64,000 bases of DNA, from contig CAWHIF010000005.1 of NCBI GenBank assembly GCA_963829235.1, positions 1 to 64,000 of the forward strand, in the 5' to 3' direction. The position numbers were made by a program, and so were the translations under genes. Numbering within the stretch: the first letter of the stretch is position 1; each line of letters opens with the position of its first letter. This document shows, in pieces, positions 1 to 8,944 of the stretch. The notes beneath the pieces were generated by a model. That model saw nothing but the letters and a program-made list of their open reading frames with translations. It ran no database searches and was not told where the DNA came from. Origin of the DNA: Bog-756 sp963829235. GTDB taxonomy: Bacteria > Actinomycetota > Acidimicrobiia > Acidimicrobiales > RAAP-2.

Positions 1-918
1 CTCCCCCGTGCCCGGAGGCTTGTGGCTGACCACCAGCTTGGCGCTGAACTTGATGGCCTTGGTGGCGGTGGTGGCTCCGGTCTGCAGCACCACGGCCACG
101 GCCAACATGATGACGGCCAGCACCCTGAAGGTGTGCGAACCGAGCAACAGGATGGCCACCCGGCCCAGCGCGTAGGGAGGCGAACAGACCACCCCGCCGA
201 TGGCCCCGCCGACGGCGGTGGCGGTGAGCTTGTCACGCCGTGACCGGGCCGACTTGATGCCGACCAGCCTGGACGGGACGGCCACATAGGAGAACATCAT
301 CACCGCCACCACGATGCTGAGGGTGACGGCGTACCAGCCCTTCCCCCACCGCTGGACGATGATGGCGGCGAACCAGAGGGCCACCCCGATGGTGAACCCC
401 CAGGACAGGATGGGCCGCAGGTGCTCACGGGCCTGGGAGAAGGCCGGACGGATCTGCGGAGCGCCCGGTTTGGCGATGGCGAAGGCGAACACCGCGTTGA
501 GGAAGAAGCTGGCCGCGGTGATGGAGGCGACGGCCAGAAGGATAGGTATCAGGAGCGGCCCGCGGATGATGTGAAACTCCTTCCCTCTGAACACGTGGAG
601 CTTGAGGTCGAGCATGGCCGCCCAGATCCACATGGCCGGCAGGATCTCGACCAGGGTCAGTCGCCAGTTGGTGACCAGGAGCTTCAGGCCCTGGAAGAGC
701 ATGGCGAAGGCGCCCACCACCAGCGCCAGCGGTGCCAACCACCGGCTCCGCTGGCTCAGGGCGAGGACCGCGTTCTCCACCTTCGTCTCGTCGTTGTTCC
801 GGATGGCGGATATCAGGCGCTTGACCTGCTGGACGACCGTGGCCCTCCGGGACAGCTTCCCTGGTCCGGAATCGTCCACGGGCTCGGGGCCGTCCCCGGG
901 TTCGGATCCGGTCGTCAC
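1..918 (-). CDS. Polytopic membrane protein, C-terminus cut by window edge
   Basis: An uninterrupted reading frame runs leftwards from a GTG at 918 (VTTGSEPGDGPEPVDDSG...) off the window edge, giving about 306 visible residues. The first 60 residues are charged and cytoplasmic-looking. After that come several hydrophobic segments (for example LVEILPAMWIWAAML, LLAVASITAASFFLNAVFAF, ILSWGFTIGVALWFAAI, LAVIMLAVAVVL) separated by short basic loops, as in an integral membrane protein. I do not recognise the family, and no catalytic motif is visible. It is divergent from the ettA gene, with about 120 bases between the two starts. The frame is supported by continuous hydrophobic segments and third-position GC. 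The start is the first good codon after an in-frame stop region, but other starts are possible. Confidence 0.7.
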   Translation of the reverse strand, partial: MTTGSEPGDGPEPVDDSGPGKLSRRATVVQQVKRLISAIRNNDETKVENAVLALSQRSRWLAPLALVVGAFAMLFQGLKLLVTNWRLTLVEILPAMWIWAAMLDLKLHVFRGKEFHIIRGPLLIPILLAVASITAASFFLNAVFAFAIAKPGAPQIRPAFSQAREHLRPILSWGFTIGVALWFAAIIVQRWGKGWYAVTLSIVVAVMMFSYVAVPSRLVGIKSARSRRDKLTATAVGGAIGGVVCSPPYALGRVAILLLGSHTFRVLAVIMLAVAVVLQTGATTATKAIKFSAKLVVSHKPPGTGE

Positions 919-1039
919 CTGATGCTCCGGAGCCCTGTGGTCATTGCTCAGAGGATACTTCCGAGCCGTGCAGGGACTCGCTCGGCCGTCGATGGCCTTG
1001 TTGTCCCGCCCCGCTCCCGGCTGGGCCACACTGTTCCCT

Positions 1040-2719
<1,680 letters not shown>

Positions 2720-2797
2720 CTCCCTTATGGTGGTTTCGACCTCTACGGATGCCTCTGTCACCCAGTCATCGAATCGACCCCTGACGGAAGGAGCTCC

Positions 2798-3841
2798 ATG
2801 ACCGCGACGAACCGGACGTTCGCCAGCGACAACTGGTCCGGCGTCCACCCCGAGGTGCTGGCCGCCATCGTCGGAGCCAACGCCGACCACGTTCCGTCCT
2901 ATGGCGCCGATCCGGTGACCGCCCGGGCCGTCGATCTGATCAAAGAGCACTTCGGAAACGATGCGGAGGTGTTCATCGCCTTCAACGGGACTGGTGCCAA
3001 TGTGGTGGGTCTCCAGTCCCTCCTACGACCCTTCGAAGCGGTGATCTGCGCAGATACCGCCCATATCAACGTCGACGAATGCGGCGCTCCGGAGCGGTTT
3101 TTGGGAAGCAAGCTCATCTCCATTGCCACGCCTGACGGGAAGCTCACCCCCGACCTGGTAGAGGCAGCTGCAGGCGGTGTCGGCGACGAGCACCACGTCC
3201 AGCCCAGGGTGGTGTCGATCACCCAGTCCACCGAGGTGGGGACCTGCTATCGCGTCGAGGAGGTCGAGATCCTCGCCGATTGGGCTCACCGCCGCGGGAT
3301 GTGGCTCCACCTGGACGGAGCGCGGCTGTCCAATGCAGCTGCGTTTCTCGACGTCGGTCTCGGAGCGTTCGGGTCGGCCGCGGGTGTCGATGTGCTCTCC
3401 TACGGCGGCACCAAGAACGGAGCCATGGGCGCGGAGGCCGTCGTCTCGTTCCTGCCCGAGAACCAGTCGGCGCTTCGTTATATCCGCAAACAGTCGATGC
3501 AGCTCGCATCGAAGATGCGGTTCATCTCGGCCCAGTTCATCGCCTTGCTCTCCGATGACCTCTGGCTGAGGAACGCATCACACGCCAACGACATGGCCAA
3601 ACGGCTGGCAACGGGCGTGTCTGGCGTGGCAGGGGTCCGATTGACCTACCCGGTTGAGGCCAACGGGGTGTTCGCCGTCATTCCCCCAGGGGTGACCGAG
3701 ATCCTCCAGACGCGCCATCCCTTCTACGTGTGGGACGAGACGACCGGGGTGGTCCGCTGGATGACATCGTTCGACACGTCGGCCGAGGACGTCGACGCGC
3801 TGGTTGCATCGGTAGCGAAATCCATGGGCGCAGTGCGATAG
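2798..3841 (+). CDS. Low-specificity L-threonine aldolase (PLP, beta-eliminating lyase family)
   Basis: Cytoplasmic fold-type I PLP enzyme, 347 residues, expected to cleave L-threonine or allo-threonine to glycine and acetaldehyde. Family features are the N-terminal FASDNWSGVHPEV and SYGADPVT segments, the cofactor-binding FNGTGANV, the histidine in AHINVDECGA, the substrate-side HLDGARLSNA, and the Schiff-base lysine in SYGGTKNGAMGAE. Its length matches the family (about 340). A strong AAGGAG ribosome binding site lies a few bases upstream of ATG 2798. It follows ettA in the same direction but after 78 bases, so operon membership is uncertain. It could in principle be a phenylserine or other beta-hydroxy-amino-acid aldolase. 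The family assignment is firm, the substrate inferred. Confidence 0.92.
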   Translation: MTATNRTFASDNWSGVHPEVLAAIVGANADHVPSYGADPVTARAVDLIKEHFGNDAEVFIAFNGTGANVVGLQSLLRPFEAVICADTAHINVDECGAPERFLGSKLISIATPDGKLTPDLVEAAAGGVGDEHHVQPRVVSITQSTEVGTCYRVEEVEILADWAHRRGMWLHLDGARLSNAAAFLDVGLGAFGSAAGVDVLSYGGTKNGAMGAEAVVSFLPENQSALRYIRKQSMQLASKMRFISAQFIALLSDDLWLRNASHANDMAKRLATGVSGVAGVRLTYPVEANGVFAVIPPGVTEILQTRHPFYVWDETTGVVRWMTSFDTSAEDVDALVASVAKSMGAVR

Positions 3842-3869
3842 CTGCGACGGGCCGCGGCATGGAACTTGC

Positions 3870-4685
3870 TCAGGAGGGCTGGCTGAGAGCTGGGCGTCCC
3901 GGGCCGGGTGGACCGGCGAATGCCTGGGCGATGGACATCCACTCATGGGCCCGGTCACCGGAGATCGACAGGCCGGTATCGCCGACGTTGCCGCGCTGGG
4001 TGACCACGAGACAGAAGTCGAGTGCCGACCCGTTGACGGTGGCCACCTCCTGGCTCTGTCCCGACTCGCCGATCTCCCACCGCCACTCTCCGCCGGACGG
4101 GGCGGCCAGGGTCACTTCGATGCGGCCGGCCGGCACTTCCAGGCCGCGGACCAGATAGGAGAACGGCCTCGCACGGACTCCCAGGTGGGCCACATGGCGG
4201 AGACGATCGGTGGCCACCCGCCTTCCACCCAAGGCATCGGCAATGTCGTGACCGTGAGCCCACGTCTCCATCAATCTGGCCGAGACGAACGACATGACGC
4301 CCATCGGGGGTCCATACCAGGGGACCCGCGCCGACGGATCGGCGACAGCAAATGCCCGAACCATTCCGTTGTGGGCACGATCCCACCAGTCAAGGAGCTC
4401 GCCGCCGTCTATCGCCCGTCCCCGGGCCAGGTGTTCCTGCATGGGGTCTCCCGGCTGGGCCATCGCCAGCGCTGCCCGCTCCGAGAAGCCCACGGGGTCG
4501 ACCATGGCCTGCCGGCCGGCATCGTCGAAGAATGCGAGGTGGCTGACCTGATCGCGTACCGCCCAGCCCTCCGCCGGGGTGGCCAGATCCCAGGCGGGAT
4601 CGTCCGGTCCGAGGTGGGCGACCAGCCGACGCGCGTCGGCAAACTCGTCCTCGAGGTCATTCAGTAGCTCGGGAAGGGTGGCCAT
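3870..4685 (-). CDS. TIGR03084-type maleylpyruvate-isomerase-like metal-binding protein
   Basis: A 271-residue soluble protein of the DinB/MDMPI-like superfamily, most like the TIGR03084 group of actinobacteria. The helical N-terminal domain has the pattern LLNDLEDEF...PAEGWAVRDQVSHLAFFD and later WAHGHDIADALG. The histidines in VSHLAFFD and WAHGHD are the expected metal ligands. A C-terminal beta domain (RPFSYLVRGLEVP...EVTLAAPSGGEW) follows, ending near a low-complexity PGPGRPALSQPS tail. Members are thought to act in thiol-dependent isomerisation or transfer, but no substrate is established here. Start ATG 4685 gives MATLPELLNDL, which begins exactly where the family begins. A longer upstream frame is arginine- and serine-rich and looks spurious. 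It is transcribed away from the aldolase (convergent), downstream of the DUF503 gene. Confidence 0.82.
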   Translation of the reverse strand: MATLPELLNDLEDEFADARRLVAHLGPDDPAWDLATPAEGWAVRDQVSHLAFFDDAGRQAMVDPVGFSERAALAMAQPGDPMQEHLARGRAIDGGELLDWWDRAHNGMVRAFAVADPSARVPWYGPPMGVMSFVSARLMETWAHGHDIADALGGRRVATDRLRHVAHLGVRARPFSYLVRGLEVPAGRIEVTLAAPSGGEWRWEIGESGQSQEVATVNGSALDFCLVVTQRGNVGDTGLSISGDRAHEWMSIAQAFAGPPGPGRPALSQPS

Positions 4686-4767
4686 CCCGACGAGATTAGG
4701 GCAGGACCCGTCCCGGGGTCGGAGGGTGGAAGCTCTGATCCTGCGTGATGGCCACCCGAGGTCCAGG

Positions 4768-5061
4768 TCACTCGGACTCCAGCCAACACCTGCTCCCGGC
4801 CACGACCTCCAGGTCCGGCTGGGACCAGACGAAGCGCTCGACGGCATCGAGCACCTCCACGACTTGGCCAGGAGATCCGGAAACGGCGGCGAAGCCCACC
4901 TCGGAACGCTGCCACTTGCTCTGGTAGCCGACTTCTGCGGCAGCCACTCCGAAGCGCGATCTGGAGGTCTCGATCACGTGCTTGACGACCGCTCGTTTGG
5001 CCTTGAGCGAGCCGCTCTCGGGAATGTGCAGTTCCATGGTCAGGGTGCAAGCGTGCATCAT
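4768..5061 (-). CDS. DUF503 (YlxP-like) small protein
   Basis: A 97-residue protein that matches DUF503 end to end: an N-terminal beta strand (CTLTMELHIPES), the hallmark GSLKAKRAVVKHVIETSRSR, then VAAAEVGYQSKWQRSEVGFAAVSG and a C-terminal amphipathic helix. Its relative YlxP is often encoded beside nusA/infB/rbfA, but here it stands alone, upstream of the TIGR03084 gene (82-base gap). It is soluble and cytosolic with unknown function. Start ATG 5061 (MMHACTL) fits the family length. The frame remains open upstream through a GC-rich repeat coding for Gly/Ala/Pro, which I regard as non-coding. Confidence 0.85.
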   Translation of the reverse strand: MMHACTLTMELHIPESGSLKAKRAVVKHVIETSRSRFGVAAAEVGYQSKWQRSEVGFAAVSGSPGQVVEVLDAVERFVWSQPDLEVVAGSRCWLESE

Positions 5062-5136
5062 GGCTACAGAATGACCTCCGGCACGGAGCGCTGCACACCC
5101 TTCCGCCCTGGCGGAGTTACCGGATAGTCCAGCGCC

Positions 5137-5215
5137 GATCGGCCCCTCGGCCCCAGCGGCCCCTCGGCCGATCGGCCCCTCGGCCCCAGCGGCCCTCTGC
5201 CCCAGCGGCCCTCGG
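5137..5215. repeat. 33-bp GC-rich tandem repeat with internal palindromes
   Basis: Two adjacent copies of a 33-base unit beginning GATCGGCCCCTCGGCCCCAG start at 5137 and 5170. They are followed by degenerate partial copies (CCCAGCGGCCCTCGGCC). Each unit contains the palindrome GGCCGATCGGCC. The tract lies between the start of the DUF503 gene and the stop of the DUF5666 gene, both on the minus strand, so it sits in the transcript between the two and could fold into strong hairpins. It might attenuate or terminate transcription, but there is no T-run, so the role is inferred. Confidence 0.7.
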
Positions 5216-5254
5216 CCCCGGCGGCCCGCGGTCCGCACCGGGGAGGGTCGTCGA

Positions 5255-5875
5255 TCAGGAAGACCCGGGCGATCCGGTGGTGGCCGGGGCCCAGTTCCGG
5301 CTCCCGGGACCGCCATCCGTACGTTCCCCCGGATCACCTTTGGGATTCCACCCGGGGCCGCCGCCCGAACTCCTTCCGGGCGCGGCCCAACCTCCTCCTG
5401 GTCCACCGCGGCCACCAGCCGGTGGGGTGCCGACGGCCACACGGGTCGCGGTCACCGAGCCGGAGGCCTCGGTTCCGAAGACCGCTACCCGTTCACCCAC
5501 CGTCACCGAGGCGATGGTCGGCGAGGTGACGCCCGGATCGAGGTACGTGGTCGATCGGTCGACCCGGACCGTGACTGTGGTGCCGTCTTGTGCAGTCATG
5601 GTGAACGAGCTGTCGCCGATCGTCCTGACGGTGCCCACCGCGACCGGGCTTGCACCGTCGATCGGCTGTTGACCACATGGAGCGGCGGGCCGAGGCGAAC
5701 CGGTTGGCGGTGACGGTGGTGTAGCCGCGCCAGCCACGGCGCCGCCACTGACGATCAACCCGAGGGCCAAGGCGGCTGCGCTCGTCACCCGAACCCCCCG
5801 GCGGCGCCGTCGACTGATCGCCGGGAAGGGATCGGATCCGACTGCTCCCTGATGCTCCGCATGACTTTCGCTCAT
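5255..5875 (-). CDS. Secreted DUF5666-domain protein with Gly/Pro-rich tail
   Basis: 206 residues. A basic N-terminus (SRRRRRGVRV) is followed by a hydrophobic signal segment (TSAAALALGLIVSGGAVAGAA) with an AxA-type cleavage site. The mature part contains a small beta domain, VGTVRTIGDSSFTMTAQDG...VRVDRSTTYLDPG...VTVGERVAVFGTE, typical of DUF5666, then a disordered Gly/Pro/Trp-rich tail (GRGGPGGGWAAPG). It is predicted to be exported and possibly surface-attached through the tail, with no enzymatic function expected. It lies 100 bases downstream of the mobile mystery A gene on the same strand. Confidence 0.75.
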   Translation of the reverse strand: MSESHAEHQGAVGSDPFPAISRRRRRGVRVTSAAALALGLIVSGGAVAGAATPPSPPTGSPRPAAPCGQQPIDGASPVAVGTVRTIGDSSFTMTAQDGTTVTVRVDRSTTYLDPGVTSPTIASVTVGERVAVFGTEASGSVTATRVAVGTPPAGGRGGPGGGWAAPGRSSGGGPGWNPKGDPGERTDGGPGSRNWAPATTGSPGSS

Positions 5876-5975
5876 GTCCTGCTCCTTGATCGATGATTGC
5901 TGTCAAGGATGAGCATGGAGCGCTGGGCTGTGACCTGCCTGTGGCTCAGTGCAACGACCGATAGGAATGCGGCGT

Positions 5976-6425
5976 TCAGTCAGTCCAGAGTCCTCTGCGG
6001 TCCATGTAGCCCAAGGCGAGCTCGTCGAGCCGATCCGAGCCATCGGCAGCACTCCCGTCTTCCCCGGGCACCGGCTGGGGTTCTTGCGCCAGCTGTCCAT
6101 GTGCCTTGCGACGGGCCTGCAAACGAACCGTATCTTCAAGGCTTGTACGGGGTACGAGGTAGTAGATGACGTCGCAGTCGAGTGCAACCGCAGCCCGCCG
6201 CAGCGTGTCCAGTTTGATCGTGCCCCGGATCTCACTGTTCTCGAGACCGGAGATGGTCGACTGGCCGACGGCCATACGGGAGGCGAGCTCCGTGCTCGAC
6301 ATTCCGAGAGCGCCTCTGATCGCCCTGATCCATCCGTGGGGCGGGCGGGGCTCGTCCACAACCAGACGAAGTCGATCAATTCGTGCATCGAAGTACCTGC
6401 GGGCCTGTGCACTGGTTTGGCTCAT
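5976..6425 (-). CDS. Mobile mystery protein A (XRE-family HTH regulator), orphan
   Basis: 149 residues with the architecture of TIGR02612. A short basic N-terminal helix is followed by PPHGWIRAIRGALGMSS, an XRE helix-turn-helix (LASRMAVGQSTISGLENSE), the family-typical GTIKLDTLRRAAVALDCDV and IYYLVPRTSLED, and a C-terminus ending GLWTD. The family is normally the upstream partner of mobile mystery protein B, a Fic-domain protein. Here only about 100 non-coding bases follow before the unrelated DUF5666 gene, so the partner is missing. It probably binds the TTGGCCAA-centred repeats that flank its own promoter (6423-6500). The ATG at 6425 lies inside the proximal repeat, and no Shine-Dalgarno sequence precedes it. 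Confidence 0.85.
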   Translation of the reverse strand: MSQTSAQARRYFDARIDRLRLVVDEPRPPHGWIRAIRGALGMSSTELASRMAVGQSTISGLENSEIRGTIKLDTLRRAAVALDCDVIYYLVPRTSLEDTVRLQARRKAHGQLAQEPQPVPGEDGSAADGSDRLDELALGYMDRRGLWTD

Positions 6426-6500
6426 TTGGCCAATTTATCGCCTACAGCCGTTAGATATCCGGAATTGACATCGGCTGTAACCGATAATTTGGCCAATTTG
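6423..6500. promoter_or_regulatory. Long inverted repeat / paired operators flanking the regulator promoter
   Basis: Two arms of about 26 bases are inverted about a centre near 6461. The left arm is 6425-6450 (TTTGGCCAATTTATCG then CCTACAGCCG). The right arm is 6472-6497 (CGGCTGTAAC then CGATAATTTGGCCAAT). About 22 of 26 positions match when one arm is reverse-complemented. Each arm ends in the perfect palindrome TTGGCCAA (6426-6433 and 6489-6496). The promoter of the minus-strand HTH gene lies between them. This is the expected architecture for autorepression by the encoded XRE protein, inferred from position and symmetry. Confidence 0.75.
6452..6480 (-). promoter_or_regulatory. Predicted sigma-70-type promoter of the mobile mystery A gene
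   Basis: Read on the minus strand, a -35-like TTACAG (6480-6475) is separated by 17 bases from a -10-like TATCTA (6457-6452). Transcription would begin near 6445, giving a leader of roughly 20 bases before ATG 6425. The -35 box overlaps the CGGCTGTAA part of the distal operator arm, and the start region overlaps the proximal arm, so bound regulator should block initiation and possibly translation. Confidence 0.5.
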
Positions 6501-6595
6501 GAAATTGTGGAGAAGGCAGCGATGTCGGGGTTGATGTGGCCCGCGGCGGCAGGGAGCCGCGGCAGGGAGCGGCGGCGGCGGCGCACTGTGCACCC

Positions 6596-7156
6596 TCAGT
6601 GGCCGGCCGCCCGGATCATCGAGACCACGTCGTGCCACCCGAAACCCACGGTCTCGCCGATGACGGTACGAGTCGCCGGGTCGACCAGGACGAAGAAGGG
6701 GTAGCCCAGCACCCGGTAGTCGGTCCATGCCTCCTCGCTCATGATGATCGGGATTCGGCTGATGCCCGCCGCCGCTCGCCGTATGTCATGAGGGGCGACA
6801 GAGCCAGGCCCTTTGGTGACGATCGCCACCGATGTCGCCGGCGGGAGCTCAGCTCGGGAACTGTCGCGAAACCCGCGCCAGAATTCATCGCAGCCGTCAC
6901 ACTCGAGGTGCAAGAAGGCCACCAGGACGGCGCCGGCCAGCTCGTCCATCCGAATACCGACCGGAGAGCCGGCGGGGTCGGTCCCCGCAATGTCCGGTGC
7001 CGGTCGTGCCATCTCGACGCCGAGTCCGCCGGACGGAATGGGCCGGAGGCCCGCTACGAACTCGGGGTCGGACAGCGGGGGTGGGGGCGCTACCCCGTCA
7101 CCGGAGCGCCGTCGTCGATCACCTCGATTGCGTTGCCATTGCCACACCACCGACAC
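6596..7156 (-). CDS. Thioredoxin-fold (redoxin-like) protein with CDGC motif
   Basis: Up to 186 residues. The region from about residue 48 (VEMARPAPDIAGTDPAGSPV) follows the redoxin/TlpA layout: strand AGAVLVAFLHLE, then CDGC as the CxxC dithiol (about residues 89-92), a central SVAIVTKGPG strand, cis-proline-like RIPIIMSEE, and GYPFFVLVDPATRTV. No clear signal peptide is visible, so it may be cytosolic, or the true start may lie upstream or be missed. An ATG at 7156 would overlap the zinc-ribbon gene by 67 bases. An internal ATG at 7012 (MARPAPD) would avoid the overlap but removes less-conserved residues only. Probably a thiol-disulfide oxidoreductase, partner unknown. Confidence 0.65.
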   Translation of the reverse strand: MSVVWQWQRNRGDRRRRSGDGVAPPPPLSDPEFVAGLRPIPSGGLGVEMARPAPDIAGTDPAGSPVGIRMDELAGAVLVAFLHLECDGCDEFWRGFRDSSRAELPPATSVAIVTKGPGSVAPHDIRRAAAGISRIPIIMSEEAWTDYRVLGYPFFVLVDPATRTVIGETVGFGWHDVVSMIRAAGH

Positions 7157-7374
7157 GACACCTCCTCCACCGATTCATCGAGGACCTCGACGTCCTCCAC
7201 CGTCAGCTCGCCGCCGACCGAGAAGTGATGGAACGCCCTCGTCCGACGGTTCGTCACCACGTTGAAACGTGTGAGATTTCCACATGCGGCGCAGCGGTAG
7301 CGAGTCAGCCGTGGAGGGTCGGTCGAGGAGCCATGGGCGGCGGCCGAAGGCGATTCAGTGGTCACCGACCACAC
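7090..7374 (-). CDS. Small zinc-ribbon protein
   Basis: 94 residues with two CxxC knuckles, YRCAACGNLTRF and VSCRWCGNGNAI, about 45 residues apart and separated by an acidic stretch (VEDVEVLDESVEEV). This is a typical treble-clef/zinc-ribbon arrangement that should bind one zinc ion. The middle (FNVVTNRRTRAFHHFSVGGE) is reminiscent of small actinobacterial zinc-ribbon proteins, but I cannot name a function. Its 3' end overlaps the redoxin frame, suggesting translational coupling. Its start is divergent from the SOS-boxed exonuclease gene (65 bases between starts). Confidence 0.7.
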   Translation of the reverse strand: MWSVTTESPSAAAHGSSTDPPRLTRYRCAACGNLTRFNVVTNRRTRAFHHFSVGGELTVEDVEVLDESVEEVSCRWCGNGNAIEVIDDGAPVTG

Positions 7375-7411
7375 GGTAGTCGCCGGAGTCGGGGCGGCAC
7401 ATCTCCCACGA

Positions 7412-7425
7412 CGAACGTATGTTCG
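7412..7425. promoter_or_regulatory. LexA (SOS) box
   Basis: The 14-mer CGAACGTATGTTCG is a perfect palindrome and matches the Gram-positive LexA/DinR consensus CGAAC-N4-GTTCG. It ends 13 bases before ATG 7439. A -10-like TATCCT (7427-7432) follows immediately, so LexA binding would cover the core promoter. Only about 6 bases separate that -10 box from the ATG, suggesting a leaderless or almost leaderless transcript. Confidence 0.85.
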
Positions 7426-7438
7426 CTATCCTGTGTCG

Positions 7439-8914
7439 ATGGAGATCGAGCGGCAACGGTCCTTCGATGACCTTGGCACCCCCCTTCATCAGGTGACCTT
7501 CGTGGTACTGGACGTCGAGACCACGGGCGGCTCCCCGGCCTTTGCGTCGCTCACCGAGGTGGCCGCCGCCCGCTACCGGGGCGGCGAGATGCTCGGCACC
7601 TACCAGACACTCGTACGGCCCGACGAGCGAATCCCTCCCCTCATCACCGCGCTGACCGGCATCACCGACGCCATGGTGTCCGGAGCGCCCCGCATCGGTG
7701 AAATGCTGCCCTCCTTCTTGGAGTTCGTCGGCGGCGCTGTGCTCGTCGGTCACAACCTTCGCTTCGACCTCTCCTTCCTCGACCACGCCCTGGTATCGAC
7801 CGGCAGAGAGCGTCTGAACAACGCCAGAGTGGACACGTTGGCCCTATCGCGCCGGCTGGTCCGTGACATGGTGCCCAACTGCAAATTGGGCACGCTGGCG
7901 TCGACCCTTGGACTACACCATCAACCCTCTCACCGGGCCCTGACCGATGTGCTGGCCACCGGTGACCTCTTGCACGCGCTGCTCGAACGCGCCGGCTCGT
8001 TCGGAATAGTGGAGCTCGAAGAGCTGCTCGACCTCACGCGGCTGCTCGGCCATCCCCAGGCTGGGAAGCTGCGCCTCACGACCCGGCTCCCCCACCGGCC
8101 GGGCGTCTACTGGTTCATCGACGCAGCCGGAAATGTCCTCTATGTGGGAAAGGCGACCGACCTGCAGGCACGCGTCCGCTCCTATTTCACGGGGGACAGA
8201 CGGTCCAAGGTGGGTCGGCTCCTGCGCCAGCTCCATGCCGTCAACCATCGTGTCTGTCCTGGGCCACTCTCCGCCGCGGTCACCGAAGGCCGGCTCATCA
8301 GAGCATGGTCGCCGGACTTCAACAAGCAGGGCAAAGCGAAAAGAAGGAATCCACCGAGGCCAGAACGACCATCGGACCGGACTGCCCGGCGACCTGCTCA
8401 TCACAGGCACGGCCGCCGACCCACCTGGAGCACCGAGCAGCTGGCACAGGATCCCATCGAGCTTCTGACGCCGATGGTCGCCAGGCTGGCCCAATTGGCG
8501 GATCAGCAGCGATACGAGGAAGCAGCCGCCACCCGCGACGAGGTGGAGCAGCTGCGCCGCCAGCTGGCCCGGCATCGGCAGGTGGAGATGCTTCGGGCAG
8601 CCGGGCGCGTCGTCCTGTTCATCGAGGGAGAGGGTACCGTCGAGATCGAAGACGGGCTGTTGGTCGACCAAGGCGGTCCGCACGACTTCGAACGTGCAGA
8701 GCACTCCCCGGGGGAGGCGGCGGACAACGGCCTTGACGCTGAGCGGATGATCATTTCGCAGTGGCTCGATGCCAATCCCGAGCGGGTCCGCATCGTCGAA
8801 GTGAGCTCCGACCGGGGGATGTGCATGTCATCCGGCCGCATCCCGAGCCTCGCCGAGTTGTACGGTGGCGCGAACCCGATCCGGCCGCTCAGGAGGGTCG
8901 GCTCGGCAGCCTGA
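7439..8914 (+). CDS. DEDDh exonuclease (DnaQ-like) fused to GIY-YIG and UVR domains
   Basis: 491 residues in three parts. Residues about 14-180 form a DnaQ/PolC-type 3'-5' exonuclease with ExoI VLDVETTG, ExoII VGHNLRFDLSFLD and ExoIII HRALTDVLAT, which carry the DEDDh acidic residues. Residues about 210-300 form a GIY-YIG nuclease domain (PHRPGVYWFIDAAGNVLYVGKA then VRSYFT), as in UvrC. Later comes a UVR/UvrB-contact-like helix (LADQQRYEEAAATRDEVEQLRRQL). The arrangement is known in actinobacteria as an exonuclease/UvrC-like hybrid and is presumed to act in DNA repair. ATG 7439 was chosen because it directly follows the LexA box and promoter. An earlier in-frame start at 7358 would place the SOS box inside the gene. 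Confidence 0.88.
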   Translation: MEIERQRSFDDLGTPLHQVTFVVLDVETTGGSPAFASLTEVAAARYRGGEMLGTYQTLVRPDERIPPLITALTGITDAMVSGAPRIGEMLPSFLEFVGGAVLVGHNLRFDLSFLDHALVSTGRERLNNARVDTLALSRRLVRDMVPNCKLGTLASTLGLHHQPSHRALTDVLATGDLLHALLERAGSFGIVELEELLDLTRLLGHPQAGKLRLTTRLPHRPGVYWFIDAAGNVLYVGKATDLQARVRSYFTGDRRSKVGRLLRQLHAVNHRVCPGPLSAAVTEGRLIRAWSPDFNKQGKAKRRNPPRPERPSDRTARRPAHHRHGRRPTWSTEQLAQDPIELLTPMVARLAQLADQQRYEEAAATRDEVEQLRRQLARHRQVEMLRAAGRVVLFIEGEGTVEIEDGLLVDQGGPHDFERAEHSPGEAADNGLDAERMIISQWLDANPERVRIVEVSSDRGMCMSSGRIPSLAELYGGANPIRPLRRVGSAA

Positions 8915-8944
8915 CCGTCCGGCTCGCCCATCTCTCATCCCGCA

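Noticed and set aside
944..1039. Longer N-terminus for EttA starting at ATG 944
   Set aside because: The extra 32 residues are unconserved and arginine-rich. The product from 1040 has exactly the family length and start.
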